Assembly: GCA_964640055.1 (NCBI GenBank)
Contig: CAZXFH010000005.1
Location: 37,017 to 101,016 of the forward strand
Length of the DNA: 64,000 bases
Source: CAZXFH01 sp964640055
GTDB lineage: Bacteria; Fidelibacterota; UBA2242; JAFGTP01
Reading direction: 5' to 3'
Part shown: positions 1 through 9,561 of the stretch, piece after piece
Layout: the number at the start of each line of letters is the position of its first letter
Position numbering within the stretch: position 1 is the first letter of the stretch
Position numbers and translations under genes: made by a program
Notes under the pieces: generated by a model
The model's database searches: none
What the model saw: only the letters and a program-made list of their open reading frames with translations
What the model was told of the DNA's origin: nothing

Positions 1-1
1 A

Positions 2-3000
2 GAAATAAAAGCAAGACCGAGGCCGGCCTACGGAATCCTCACGGTTGATTTCGACCTATCCAGAAGGGATCAACCCAAGGCGACTTTCACTGCAGAGCAG
101 CTCCGGCTGGGGAACATCTTAACCCCTTTTCTGGAATCATTACCCATTGACGGTACTTTAAGCGGAACACTTTCAACCAGCGGACCTTATCAGCGGCCAA
201 AACTCACCCTGACCGCGGATATTACTTCTCCTCGGTATAAAAGTTTTTTTCTGGAGCATATGGGGATCACTGCCCAGTATTCCGGCCCGCACTTGGTAAT
301 AGACTCGGTCACCGCCCGGCTCGATCAGGCCCGAGCCCGCCTGTCCGGCACCTTGACCTTCTCCCCAAATCATACCCAACCACTCCTTTCCGGTAAGATT
401 GAAGAAGTGAAATTGCAGGCGAACGGACAGCAATGGCAACTCAGTGTCCTGCGTCCTCTGCTCACAGGGCATCTGGATCTGTCAGGGGCAGCCGGTTTTG
501 CGCTCACTCTGCAAGGCAGCGGATCCACTCCGCAAGTGGATGGCCGGTTTACTTTGCGCGATATGGCCTTTCGGCTGCCGGCTGCACCTTATTTCCGGGG
601 TATTAATCTGCACGGAGTCATCCGCAATAATATGCTCTCCTTCGAGCAATTCAGTGGTATGGTTGATGCAAAATCCTTCTATATACAAGGCCGGCTCGGC
701 CTGGTTTTACCCGATCAATTGATCACAGATCTTGAAATGCAATTGGCAGCCGGGGAGATATTAAAGGTCAAGGGCAAGTTAACCAGAGAAGAAATTCAGG
801 CTCAGTTGGAGACCAAACAGCTTGACCTGGCCCTTCTGCCTACTGTTTTCAATGGCATCCATCAGGCGGGCGGTCATTTAAATTCAAAAATAAACTTCAG
901 CGGAAAGTGGAATCGGCCGATGGTCGCCGGGCGATTACAGCTGAATGACGGTTTGCTGCAAATTGCCCCTCATACTCCGGCAATCCGGTCAATTGCCCTG
1001 GACACCCGGATAAGAGATAATCAAATAGAAGTGCAGCACCTAAGTGGTGAAATCCGCAACACCCCTTTTAAGATGCAAGGACAGATGGATGTATCCCAAA
1101 AGCATGCGCTGGTCACCAGTCTGAATCTGGTGATGGCAGGGCAAGAGGCACTGAGCCTACAAGCCCACAGCAGAGGGGCGTTCCTGACGGCAGCGGTTAA
1201 TGTAAACAAGTTTGAATTGGCCTACCTGGAAGCCCTTGCTCCCACTGTCCATCAAATCCGGGGAAAAATTTCAACTCAGATGACTGTGCATGGTAAGCGG
1301 CAACATCCGCAAATCCAGGGAGATCTCCATTTGGAGCAGGGTCATTTCAAACTGAGTCCCACACACCCCGCCATTGAAAACATCCGGATGCACAGCCAAT
1401 TAAAAGATACCTTGATAGAAGTCACCGCTTTGACCGGCCTGATCGGCAAAACCCCCTTCAATTTCCGAGGCGACCTGAGCCACTCCCAATGGCAGAATTT
1501 CCAAACCGATTTAGAGGCCACCCTATATGACCAGGAGGTTATCCAAATCCAGGGCGGATATACCGATCAGCAACTACAGCTGAATATAGCCCTTGACAAG
1601 GCAGATCTCGCTTTAACCCGGGCGATCATTCCGGATATTCACCGGTTGGCCGGTCAGCTGAGCGCCAATCTGACCCTGACCGGTACCCCCCGCAAGCCCC
1701 GCTTACAAGGTCAGTTACAACTGGATAGCACTCTGTTTCAGTGGTCACCTGACCTGCCTATCATAGATAATATCTCTACCGAAATCTTCTTGCAGGATAC
1801 CCTTTTGGAAATCCGGCATTTCCAGGCCCTGACCGAGGAAACCCCCTGGGCTTTTACCGCTCAGGTTTCCCGGGATCAATGGAAATATTTTCAAACGGAA
1901 TTACAGGTATTCATCGCCGAAGAACCGATACTAAGCGGGGAGGGCTACTTCACCCCTGAAAAATTGAACGCCGATCTGAAAATAACCGCCTTGAACATTT
2001 CCGCCATCCACCCCTGGTTCCGGCAGATTGCCCAACTTGGTGGTTATTTTGATTCCCGAATCCTGCTCGAGGGACCCTGGCAATCTCCGCAATATGAGGC
2101 CGCTTTCGAATTAAAAGAGGGATTGATTCAGTGGAACCCGGCGCTGGATCCGATCGACAATATTCAAATAGCCGGTCAACTGAGCGATACGCTGTTGACT
2201 ATTGCCGCTTTACAGGCTGATATCACAGGTCATTCTTATCAGATGAAGGGCAAAATATGGCACCGGACAGGCCAGGCTTTCTATCCGGTGCTGGAAATTA
2301 AAACCAACGATCAAATTGTACTGGAATGTCAGGGAGTGATCCAAAAAAATTATACCGATCTGGACATACGCCTGAACCAATTTAATCTGAAAACCCTCAA
2401 TTCGGTCACCCCCTATCCCCGTCAGATTGAGGGACAGATCAACGGGCAGCTGGTCATCCGGGGCACTCCCCGCTTTCCCAGTTTTGAAGGCGGGCTGGAC
2501 TTTCAACAAGCGGCTTATCAAATTAATGCCCGGACACGATTACAGGCTATCACAGCCGCCCTCTCTATGGATAAACGCACCATCCAGGTGAATAACCTGG
2601 AGGGACTCATTAATGACACGCCTTTTCATCTGCAAGCAAACCTGACCAGCCCCGACTGGCATCGTTTTCAGACCGACTGGCAACTCCAATTAGCGCACAA
2701 CAATACTTTTTCCGGCACAGGCCTGATCAGCAGCGAATTCATCGATCTCCACACTCAACTCAACAACCTGGATCTGCTGCACCTGCAACCCTTGCTGCCG
2801 GATCTGCAAGCCTTAGGCGGTCGGTTGCAGGCCGAGCTGCATATTCAGGGCAAAACAAAACAGCCCTCTCTGAAAGGCACATTGGAATTACAAGAGGGTG
2901 TAATACAGCTGGCCAGTAATCCTTACCCACTTTCCGAACTGAATCTGCACTGGCTGCTGCAGGATAGTATTTTTACACTGCAATCCTTTCACGTCCTGGT

Positions 3001-4459
3001 ACGCAATAAACCTGTCCGTTTAAATGGCAAAGTACATACAGTCGATTGGCGCGCCTTCCAGACCAATTTTGACATGGATTTGGACGGTATCAAAACGCTT
3101 ACGGGCAGGGGTAAAATTACACCCCCCCGCTTACAGCTGGATTTGGCCATAAATAATTTTGATCTGGCACTTCTGCAACCCCTTACCACCCAAGTGCAAG
3201 CACTTAATGGGTGGCTGAACGCAAACTTAAGTATTAGAGATCACTACCGGGCGCCCCGCATAAATGGCAGTCTCTATTTCCGGGATATCAAATTTAGACC
3301 CGCGGGCATGCGCGAAAATTTCAATAAGGGTATCGTTAAAGCCCGGTTTGACAATCAGACCCTTACCCTGGATTCATTAAAGATATATCAAAACCAGGGC
3401 TTTTTAACGGGCAGCGGCATACTCAGCTATCAGGACAGCGGGATCGTTGATCTCCAGGCGGCTCTCCAGGCCAGGGGTCTGAAATTTGCACATTTCCGCC
3501 GATATACCCTGCGGTTAGAGCGCTTAAACGCCAAAATGAAAAAACAGGACGATTATTACCATCTGGACGGTGATATCCGTCTGGGAGAATCCCGGTATCG
3601 CAAAAACTTCTCACCCCAGGCACTGCTCTCCCTGGTTAATCAGGCGGCAAAATCCCCTGGTCAACCCCCGGCCATCCTGCGGAACACCCGTTTGAATGTA
3701 CGGCTGCGGGAAAGTAAAGATTTATGGATCGATAATAATCTGGCGCGCTTGCGCCTGCACCCGGAGCTCACCCTGACCGGCAGCCCGACAGCGCCTAATA
3801 TTTCCGGTCGCCTGAATATCAAAGAAGGCTATGTTCTGTATCTGGATCGTAAATTCAAGGTACAGCGCGGGGTAATAGATTTCACCGATCCTCACCGGAT
3901 CAACCCCATCATGGACTTTCAAGCCACTACCGAATTGCACAGTTATCAAACCCTATCAAAAAAAGAATATAAGATCACCCTGACTCTGCAGGGCCACCTG
4001 GACCAGTTGATGATTGAACTCCATTCCGAACCGCCGCGGGACCGAACCGACATCATCGCTCTGCTTACGGTAGGGGCCACACGGGAAGAGTTACTTAGTG
4101 AACCGACCGGATTTAACGGGGAAGGCTTGTCAGCCGTCTTACAAGCCCGCTTAAAGGAATACTCCAGTCAAAAGATCTCAGCTTTTGCCTCCCAGAAAGT
4201 GGGCAGCCTCTTCGGTCTGGAATCCATGTCAATCGAAGGCAATTTGTTTAACTTTGGTAAATCCTGGGGACCTGAACTGGTCGCTTCCAAACAACTCTCC
4301 GAGCGCATGACCGTAACTTATACCTCCACTGTGGGACATCTGAATGAGCAGAGGGTGCGTCTGAATTATCAATTATCCGACAAACTCTCTGTGGTCGGCC
4401 AGACCGATCAGCAAGGGCGCGCCGGCCTGGATTTCCAATATCAGCTGAAATTCAAATGA
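2..4459 (+). CDS. tamB: TamB-like translocation/assembly protein (DUF490), 5' end outside window
   Basis: The frame is open from base 2 without a stop, so the gene begins upstream; the ATG at 260 is internal. The protein is over 1480 residues and ends in a typical TamB C-terminal domain (after a DRTDIIALLTVG motif, about the last 130 residues, ending in beta strands and a terminal FK). Most of it is a tandem array of units of about 130 residues, each with a strand pattern around TPF and a later W..FQT motif; see findings. TamB proteins are inner-membrane anchored, span the periplasm as a hydrophobic beta-groove and work with an Omp85 partner in outer-membrane protein insertion or lipid transport. 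The next gene is such an Omp85 protein and overlaps by 4 nt (ATGA), indicating translational coupling. Family assignment is solid; which cargo it serves is unknown. Confidence 0.9.
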   Translation, partial: EIKARPRPAYGILTVDFDLSRRDQPKATFTAEQLRLGNILTPFLESLPIDGTLSGTLSTSGPYQRPKLTLTADITSPRYKSFFLEHMGITAQYSGPHLVIDSVTARLDQARARLSGTLTFSPNHTQPLLSGKIEEVKLQANGQQWQLSVLRPLLTGHLDLSGAAGFALTLQGSGSTPQVDGRFTLRDMAFRLPAAPYFRGINLHGVIRNNMLSFEQFSGMVDAKSFYIQGRLGLVLPDQLITDLEMQLAAGEILKVKGKLTREEIQAQLETKQLDLALLPTVFNGIHQAGGHLNSKINFSGKWNRPMVAGRLQLNDGLLQIAPHTPAIRSIALDTRIRDNQIEVQHLSGEIRNTPFKMQGQMDVSQKHALVTSLNLVMAGQEALSLQAHSRGAFLTAAVNVNKFELAYLEALAPTVHQIRGKISTQMTVHGKRQHPQIQGDLHLEQGHFKLSPTHPAIENIRMHSQLKDTLIEVTALTGLIGKTPFNFRGDLSHSQWQNFQTDLEATLYDQEVIQIQGGYTDQQLQLNIALDKADLALTRAIIPDIHRLAGQLSANLTLTGTPRKPRLQGQLQLDSTLFQWSPDLPIIDNISTEIFLQDTLLEIRHFQALTEETPWAFTAQVSRDQWKYFQTELQVFIAEEPILSGEGYFTPEKLNADLKITALNISAIHPWFRQIAQLGGYFDSRILLEGPWQSPQYEAAFELKEGLIQWNPALDPIDNIQIAGQLSDTLLTIAALQADITGHSYQMKGKIWHRTGQAFYPVLEIKTNDQIVLECQGVIQKNYTDLDIRLNQFNLKTLNSVTPYPRQIEGQINGQLVIRGTPRFPSFEGGLDFQQAAYQINARTRLQAITAALSMDKRTIQVNNLEGLINDTPFHLQANLTSPDWHRFQTDWQLQLAHNNTFSGTGLISSEFIDLHTQLNNLDLLHLQPLLPDLQALGGRLQAELHIQGKTKQPSLKGTLELQEGVIQLASNPYPLSELNLHWLLQDSIFTLQSFHVLVRNKPVRLNGKVHTVDWRAFQTNFDMDLDGIKTLTGRGKITPPRLQLDLAINNFDLALLQPLTTQVQALNGWLNANLSIRDHYRAPRINGSLYFRDIKFRPAGMRENFNKGIVKARFDNQTLTLDSLKIYQNQGFLTGSGILSYQDSGIVDLQAALQARGLKFAHFRRYTLRLERLNAKMKKQDDYYHLDGDIRLGESRYRKNFSPQALLSLVNQAAKSPGQPPAILRNTRLNVRLRESKDLWIDNNLARLRLHPELTLTGSPTAPNISGRLNIKEGYVLYLDRKFKVQRGVIDFTDPHRINPIMDFQATTELHSYQTLSKKEYKITLTLQGHLDQLMIELHSEPPRDRTDIIALLTVGATREELLSEPTGFNGEGLSAVLQARLKEYSSQKISAFASQKVGSLFGLESMSIEGNLFNFGKSWGPELVASKQLSERMTVTYTSTVGHLNEQRVRLNYQLSDKLSVVGQTDQQGRAGLDFQYQLKFK

Positions 4460-6252
4460 AAAAGCCTGCTTTCCATATATCATCATTTCTTTTTCTGATC
4501 TTCATCGGATTAAGCGCAGACGCTTATACTCAGGAAAAATTTACAATCAGAACCCTTAAAATAAAGGGCAATACCGCCTTCTCTGACAAACAATTACATA
4601 AAATCATGGTTTCCCGGCCTGCGACCCTGTTTTCGAAAAACTATTTCCTGCCCACTGCTTTTCAGGAGGATCTTAAGAGTATCGAGCAATTTTATCGTCA
4701 GCATGGCTACCTGGAAATGAAAATCAAAGATTATCAGGTCATCCGGGACTCCATCGTCCAACAAGTTTCTATTCGTATTCAGCTGCAGGAAGGACCCCTG
4801 ACCCGGGTGGCGGGCGTAAGTCTTTTGGGTAACAGGATATTTACCGAAGAAGAGTTGCGGAAAGTGATTCCGATAGCAGAGGGTGATCCTTTTCAGCGCC
4901 AGGATATTGAAAAAGCCAATGTCAACCTGTTGCGTCAATATGCCAATCAAGGCTATCTGGAGGCCCAGATAACTCCGGATACCCGTATCAATGACGATGA
5001 ACACACCGTACTAATCGATTTTATCATCACGGAAAATAACCAGTTCACCATTGGCGACATACAGATAAAGGGGCTGGAAAAGACAGATCAAGTGGTTATA
5101 TACCGTGAGCTGAACTTTCATTCCGATGAGATCGTGGACTACTCCAAATTACTCAAATCCCAGCGCAAACTATACCTGACCGGATTATTTCAAAGTGTGT
5201 TCATCCGGCCCCAAACCGCGCGCTCCGGTGACCCCCAAACCAAGGATATTTTAATCGAAACCAAAGAAAACATTCCTGGCGAATTCAATTTTTCAGCTGG
5301 TTACGGATCCATAGACAGATTCCGCGGAGGCGCAGAAATTTTTTATAATAATCTGGGCGGCATGGCACGTAAAGCGGGTCTGATCACCAAGCTGAGTGTC
5401 ATTACCCGGCGGGCCGAATTGTCATTTACCGAGCCGTACACGCTGGGCAGCCCCTGGCAGTCTGATCTGCGTCTTACATTGAATTATGTAAAAGAACCCA
5501 GCTATAATCTGAACCAGACCGGTGGTAAAATTGTCATCGGTCGTCAATTCCTGGAACGGTCCAAGGTTTCCCTGACCTATCGCCATGAAAACAACCGCCT
5601 CCATGATGTAAAAACCCAAAAAATTCCGGCTAAATTGAAAAATAATACGCGTAGTTTCACCCTGGATATGATTTATGATACCCGCAACAATCTGTTCAAC
5701 ACCACCCAGGGAGCCTATGTGGCCTGGAGCAACGAGGGGGCCGGCGCCTTTTTCAAGGGAACCAATATTTTTGTCCGCTCTGTCTTCCAGATCAAATATT
5801 TTCATCAAATCGGAAATACGGTACTGGGTAGCTTTCTGGATCTGGGCTGGATGGACGCGCCGGCTGGTCTGGATGGTATCGCCCTGAATGAACGTTTTTA
5901 TGCTGGTGGTAATAATGTGCTGCGCTCCTTTGCTTACAAAGGAGTTGGTCCTGTTGATGTGAAAAAGGAGGAGCGCATTCCCACCGGCGGACGCTATAAA
6001 CTGACCTGGAACCTGCTGGAAATCCGGCAGCCCATTTATAAAATGATCGGCATAGAAGGCTTTCTGGATGCCGGCAACATCTGGGCTCGGGAAGTAACTT
6101 TTCAAAAATTCAATTTACGCTACTCGCTCGGATTGGGTATTCGCCTGAATACCCCCCTGGGGCTGGTCCGCCTGGATTATGCTGTCAGCCACGATCCGCG
6201 TCCCTTTGAAAAACCCGGTATGCTATATTTCAGTATGGGACAGGCCTTTTAA
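4456..6252 (+). CDS. Omp85-family outer-membrane protein (BamA/TamA-like)
   Basis: 598 residues with an N-terminal signal peptide (about residues 1-25, ending near DAYTQ). Residues about 28-255 resemble three POTRA domains (motifs IKGNTAFSD, LLGNRIFTEEELR, QIKGLEKTDQ), and about 275-598 form a surface-antigen beta-barrel (GYGSIDRFRGG, YDTRNNLFN, the loop motif RFYAGGNNVLRSF, and LNTPLGLVRLDYA), ending in phenylalanine as outer-membrane barrels do. Three POTRA domains and the coupling to a TamB-like gene favour a TamA role over the five-POTRA BamA, but a BamA-like function cannot be excluded from sequence. It is translated from an ATG that overlaps the stop of tamB. Confidence 0.92.
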   Translation: MKKPAFHISSFLFLIFIGLSADAYTQEKFTIRTLKIKGNTAFSDKQLHKIMVSRPATLFSKNYFLPTAFQEDLKSIEQFYRQHGYLEMKIKDYQVIRDSIVQQVSIRIQLQEGPLTRVAGVSLLGNRIFTEEELRKVIPIAEGDPFQRQDIEKANVNLLRQYANQGYLEAQITPDTRINDDEHTVLIDFIITENNQFTIGDIQIKGLEKTDQVVIYRELNFHSDEIVDYSKLLKSQRKLYLTGLFQSVFIRPQTARSGDPQTKDILIETKENIPGEFNFSAGYGSIDRFRGGAEIFYNNLGGMARKAGLITKLSVITRRAELSFTEPYTLGSPWQSDLRLTLNYVKEPSYNLNQTGGKIVIGRQFLERSKVSLTYRHENNRLHDVKTQKIPAKLKNNTRSFTLDMIYDTRNNLFNTTQGAYVAWSNEGAGAFFKGTNIFVRSVFQIKYFHQIGNTVLGSFLDLGWMDAPAGLDGIALNERFYAGGNNVLRSFAYKGVGPVDVKKEERIPTGGRYKLTWNLLEIRQPIYKMIGIEGFLDAGNIWAREVTFQKFNLRYSLGLGIRLNTPLGLVRLDYAVSHDPRPFEKPGMLYFSMGQAF

Positions 6253-6357
6253 CGCAGCGATACAGAGATAAATGGCAATTAATTCATAACTTCCCGCCAA
6301 GTAAAATCAGTCAGTCAGCGCTTTATTTACAGCTGAGCAGGACAGGCTTTCGGCTAA

Positions 6358-6510
6358 CTTAGAATTTACAGTTACCCGATTGATTATGTCATTATTCATG
6401 AGCTGTGCCATATCAAATATCCCCATCATGATAATCAATTTTACCAGCTGCTTAAGAGAGTGCTTCCCGTTTGGCAAAAACGCAAAAACAAATTAGAACA
6501 TTTTAGTTAA
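6358..6510 (+). pseudogene. Remnant of YgjP-like (DUF45, SprT/M48-like) metallopeptidase
   Basis: From 6379 to the TAA at 6508-6510 the frame reads IDYVIIHELCHIKYPHHDNQ, followed by F.QLLKRVLP.W..RK. This is the C-terminal end of YgjP/DUF45 metal-dependent hydrolases, with the zinc motif HELCH. The frame is closed by TAA at 6355-6357, so the N-terminal 150 or so residues are missing. A different frame just upstream (6350-6379) gives SANLEFTVTR, which could be the preceding strand of the same family after a frameshift. It lies in the 315-bp space between two convergent genes. No start or ribosome site is visible, so I regard it as a decayed gene; an assembly error is the alternative. Confidence 0.75.
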
Positions 6511-6567
6511 ACTCTACAAAAATAAAGAGGATAATTATATTTTTAGGTTATCTGATTAAGTTTCGAC

Positions 6568-7326
6568 TCAGCTCCGTAAATAAGACGCGCCATTCACATC
6601 CACGATCGCCCCGGTGATAAAATCCGCTTTGCCAGAGGCCAGAAAGAGGACGGTTTCTGCGATTTCCGCGGGCCGGGCCACCCGCTTAAGCGGACTTTGC
6701 GCCTTGATCGATGCGCCCTTTTTGTCTGATAAATAGGGCTGGGCCATATCGGTATCCACCCATCCCGGCGCGACTACGGCCACAATGATATTATGGGACG
6801 CCAGCGCTTGGGCCAGGGATTGGCTGAAAGCATTCAGGCCGGCTTTACTGGCTCCGTAGGCCGGGGCGTCCGGTTCCCCGCGGAAAGCACCCCGGGAAGA
6901 GATATTGATGATTTTGCCGGCCTGCTGGTTGAGCATGGCTTGCACGGTCCAATAAGTGATGCGCGCGACGCCGCTCAGATTCACCGCCAGGGTTTGATCC
7001 CAGATCTTTATCCAATCCTTGTATTCCATTTCTGTCAACGGATGCTGCTCAAAGATGCCGGCGTTATTGACCAAGATATCAATACCGCCCAACTGATTGA
7101 GCGTGTCATGCACTAATTTTTTACAATCTGTTGCGCTGGCAATATCGGCCTGACATAAGCGATGTCCCTCACCTGGCATCAGTTTTAAGGTTTCTTGGGC
7201 TGCTGTTTGATTATGATGGTAATGTACCGCTACCCGGGCACTCGCGTGGGCAAAAGCCACTGCGACTGCCCGTCCGATTCCCCGGGAAGCACCGGTCACC
7301 AAAACCCGTTTATTTTGCATGTCCAT
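6568..7326 (-). CDS. SDR-family oxidoreductase (FabG-like)
   Basis: Short-chain dehydrogenase of 252 residues. Visible are the cofactor motif TGASRGIG (residues 11-18), NNAG (87-90), Ser144, Tyr157 and Lys161 of the catalytic set, and a C-terminal GAIVDVNGA strand typical of the FabG group. The start at 7326 is chosen because AGGAGG lies 8 nt upstream (7335-7340); the longer frame from 7356 has no such site. Arg14 after the glycine motif suggests NADP(H), which is inference. It is the last gene of a minus-strand run beginning at 14021, 54 nt after the SfsA-fusion gene. Substrate unknown; a 3-oxoacyl reductase or a sugar/alcohol dehydrogenase role is possible. Confidence 0.88.
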   Translation of the reverse strand: MDMQNKRVLVTGASRGIGRAVAVAFAHASARVAVHYHHNQTAAQETLKLMPGEGHRLCQADIASATDCKKLVHDTLNQLGGIDILVNNAGIFEQHPLTEMEYKDWIKIWDQTLAVNLSGVARITYWTVQAMLNQQAGKIINISSRGAFRGEPDAPAYGASKAGLNAFSQSLAQALASHNIIVAVVAPGWVDTDMAQPYLSDKKGASIKAQSPLKRVARPAEIAETVLFLASGKADFITGAIVDVNGASYLRS

Positions 7327-7380
7327 ATTCGTTTCCTCCTGTGACCGGACATTCAAATTGATCCGATTCTGCCCGTTATA

Positions 7381-8514
7381 CTAATCTATTTTGCTGCGAT
7401 AATCCAGGATAATTTTTAAAAATGCAGGTCGCCGGCGCGGATCCTGCTGAAAATAAAAGAGGTGGCTGTCTTCCGGCGTATCTGTGGCGCCAAATCCGTT
7501 GATCTTGTCATCGGCCAGCGCTGCCATGGCAGTGGCTAAAGGGGATTCAAACCGCTGGCGACTGCGCAGCGGATAGGTTTGTACTGGCTTGAAATGATCC
7601 GGGGTCAGATAATCAATATGCCAGAACGGCTTTTTCCGCTTCCGGCGATGCCGCTTTAAACGACTGTCTAAAGAATTCATACCGGAACCCACATAGATAT
7701 AATAGCCTTGAGGAAAATAAACCGCCCCCAGGCTGCCAACCCGGATATGCTGATCTTGGGCATTGTGCAATACCAACAGATAACTGCCCCCTTTCTGACA
7801 GTTGCGCGCTACCGCTGGCATATCGATGACCACTTCACGCAGGGTATTTAAGTCCACCTCAACCGGATTGGCCATCCCTATGGAATAGGCTTTGTATTGA
7901 ACATTTTCAGCCTTTAAAAAAGTTTGGCCATAGGCATAATCAACATGATAATTGGGTATAAATTTGCCGGCTTTGGCATGGGTGATCAGAAAAACCACAT
8001 AGGTTGCGTATCCCTGCGCAGTCAGGGCGTCTAAGTGGCGCAGATGCTTACACCCCCGTTCCGTGGGTGCATCGGGAAACATAGCCACACCATTATGGCA
8101 CAGCGTACAGGACTTCACCTCAATTAAAGCCTTTTTACCATCGGGATAATGCAGCAGAAAATCAAAGCGGGAGTCAGCAATGGTGAATTCCCGCCTGATA
8201 TGAATCGCTTTAGGGAAGGGTGTTATCCGGCGATCCTGGAGAATCCGGTGAAACACATCATTGACTTTGACTGTGTCCAGAAAAACATAGGATCCCTGAT
8301 AGCGGGTCGCAACAATCCGGTAACGGTATTTGGGCATGTCTGCCGCGGCAATAAAGAAAGGATGGCCCGGAAACCGGAATTCAGACATTCGTCCGGTATT
8401 AGGCACATAGGCTTTCAGAGGACCGTTCGGGGTCTCCAATTCCATGACAAAACGATTCGGTCGCCGGATATATTCGGTTCTGATCCAATCTCTATAAAAA
8501 CTAATTTTTGTCAT
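7381..8514 (-). CDS. SfsA-like nuclease fused to DUF123 (GIY-YIG-like) domain
   Basis: Two domains in 377 residues. Residues 1 to about 230 match SfsA, a PD-(D/E)XK-type DNA/RNA nuclease family first named for sugar fermentation stimulation: RRPNRFVM, YVPNTGRM, RFDFLL, IEVKSCTL (the E-V-K active-site strand) and PDAPTERGCKHL. Residues about 240-377 match DUF123, a GIY-YIG-related domain: GSYLLVL, YYIYVGSGMNSL, RLKRHRR, HWHIDYL-like (FWHIDYLT). The fusion suggests a nuclease acting on nucleic acid, with the second domain adding a second nuclease or binding activity. The ATG has no strong ribosome site. The gene lies between the hydroxyacid dehydrogenase (33 nt) and the SDR (54 nt), so it is likely cotranscribed with metabolic genes of unrelated function. 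Confidence 0.87.
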   Translation of the reverse strand: MTKISFYRDWIRTEYIRRPNRFVMELETPNGPLKAYVPNTGRMSEFRFPGHPFFIAAADMPKYRYRIVATRYQGSYVFLDTVKVNDVFHRILQDRRITPFPKAIHIRREFTIADSRFDFLLHYPDGKKALIEVKSCTLCHNGVAMFPDAPTERGCKHLRHLDALTAQGYATYVVFLITHAKAGKFIPNYHVDYAYGQTFLKAENVQYKAYSIGMANPVEVDLNTLREVVIDMPAVARNCQKGGSYLLVLHNAQDQHIRVGSLGAVYFPQGYYIYVGSGMNSLDSRLKRHRRKRKKPFWHIDYLTPDHFKPVQTYPLRSRQRFESPLATAMAALADDKINGFGATDTPEDSHLFYFQQDPRRRPAFLKIILDYRSKID

Positions 8515-8547
8515 GCACAGACATTCAGGTGGTTGTCGCCGGAAAAA

Positions 8548-9549
8548 TTATGGTACCGGGAGTGACCAAAGAAACTCACCCTGTTCCAAAAAATGTTCAA
8601 TTTGCTGAATGCTCTGCTCAGATTTGCGCCGCACGGCTTCCTGGGTATTGAAGGCATTATGCGGGGTCAGGATAACATTGGGATATTCAGATAAGGCTAA
8701 AACAGCCTGTACTTGGGCATCATGACGCTGGTGGCGAACCCTTAAATAAGTAGCCAGTTTTCCTTCCTCTGGGTAGACATCCAGAGCAACTCCGCTGAGG
8801 CGCTTTTCTTTAATCAAGCGGAGTAGATCTCCGGGCGGCGAAAGTTCTCCGCGGGCAATATTGACAAACACAGCTTCCGGTTTCACCTTCTTGAACCGTT
8901 CGTAATGAAAATAGCCTGCATTCTGAGCCGTTAAATTCATGGCACAGACAATGATGTCTGCTTGGGACAATCCCTGTTCGACAGAGGTATAGGAAACAAA
9001 ATCATGTTTCTCAACAATATCAACACCCAGCACGTTCATCCCGAGAGCCTGTCCGATGCGTACAATTTCCGATCCGACATTACCGACCCCGACTACTAAT
9101 AATGTTTTGTGTTGGCCTTCCAGCCCGGTCAAACCATCCCGGCTGAAGCGGGTAAATTGTACTCTTTGCATCGGCAGCTTGCGTAGCAAGGCCATCCACA
9201 GCAGCAGGGCTTGTTCCGCCACCGAGCGGTGACAATAGCGGGGCAGATAGCCCAGTGGTAATTTGGTTTTAATCTGGTCTGCATAGCGCTGTAAATGATC
9301 ATAGCCTGTGCTCCGGGAAAGAATCCCGGTTACTCGGCCGGCCCAGGTCAGGGGAATTGACGATTGGGTACGGATGCTGATCAGGTCAGCCGGAGGAATT
9401 TTATGACCGCTCTCCTGGATTGTTTGCCGGGTAAACCCGGCCGGTATATTTGTGGGCAAAAAGCGTTTTAACTGGGCAACTTCCTCCTGGAAAGCCTCAT
9501 AAAAAAAGACCTGATATGATTGATCATCCTGCGGTTTACCGGTATTCAC
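8548..9549 (-). CDS. D-isomer-specific 2-hydroxyacid dehydrogenase
   Basis: NAD(P)-dependent enzyme interconverting 2-keto and 2-hydroxy acids. The nucleotide-binding motif VGVGNVG, the substrate arginine (ISIRTQSS, N-terminal lobe, and NIARGE), the glutamate (DVYPEEG) and the catalytic histidine (LTPHNAF) are all present in 333 residues, close to the family norm. The start is GTG (9547-9549), with AGAGGA a few bases upstream. It follows the aminotransferase by 12 nt, so a plausible job is reducing the keto acid made by transamination, or the reverse; this is inferred from position. The exact substrate (lactate, phosphoglycerate, hydroxyisocaproate) cannot be told. Confidence 0.87.
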   Translation of the reverse strand: MNTGKPQDDQSYQVFFYEAFQEEVAQLKRFLPTNIPAGFTRQTIQESGHKIPPADLISIRTQSSIPLTWAGRVTGILSRSTGYDHLQRYADQIKTKLPLGYLPRYCHRSVAEQALLLWMALLRKLPMQRVQFTRFSRDGLTGLEGQHKTLLVVGVGNVGSEIVRIGQALGMNVLGVDIVEKHDFVSYTSVEQGLSQADIIVCAMNLTAQNAGYFHYERFKKVKPEAVFVNIARGELSPPGDLLRLIKEKRLSGVALDVYPEEGKLATYLRVRHQRHDAQVQAVLALSEYPNVILTPHNAFNTQEAVRRKSEQSIQQIEHFLEQGEFLWSLPVP

Positions 9550-9561
9550 GGTCCTCTTATT

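Noticed and set aside
5422..6105. Long antisense frame inside the Omp85 gene
   Set aside because: Shadow of a gene with clear domain evidence on the other strand; no ribosome site or family match.
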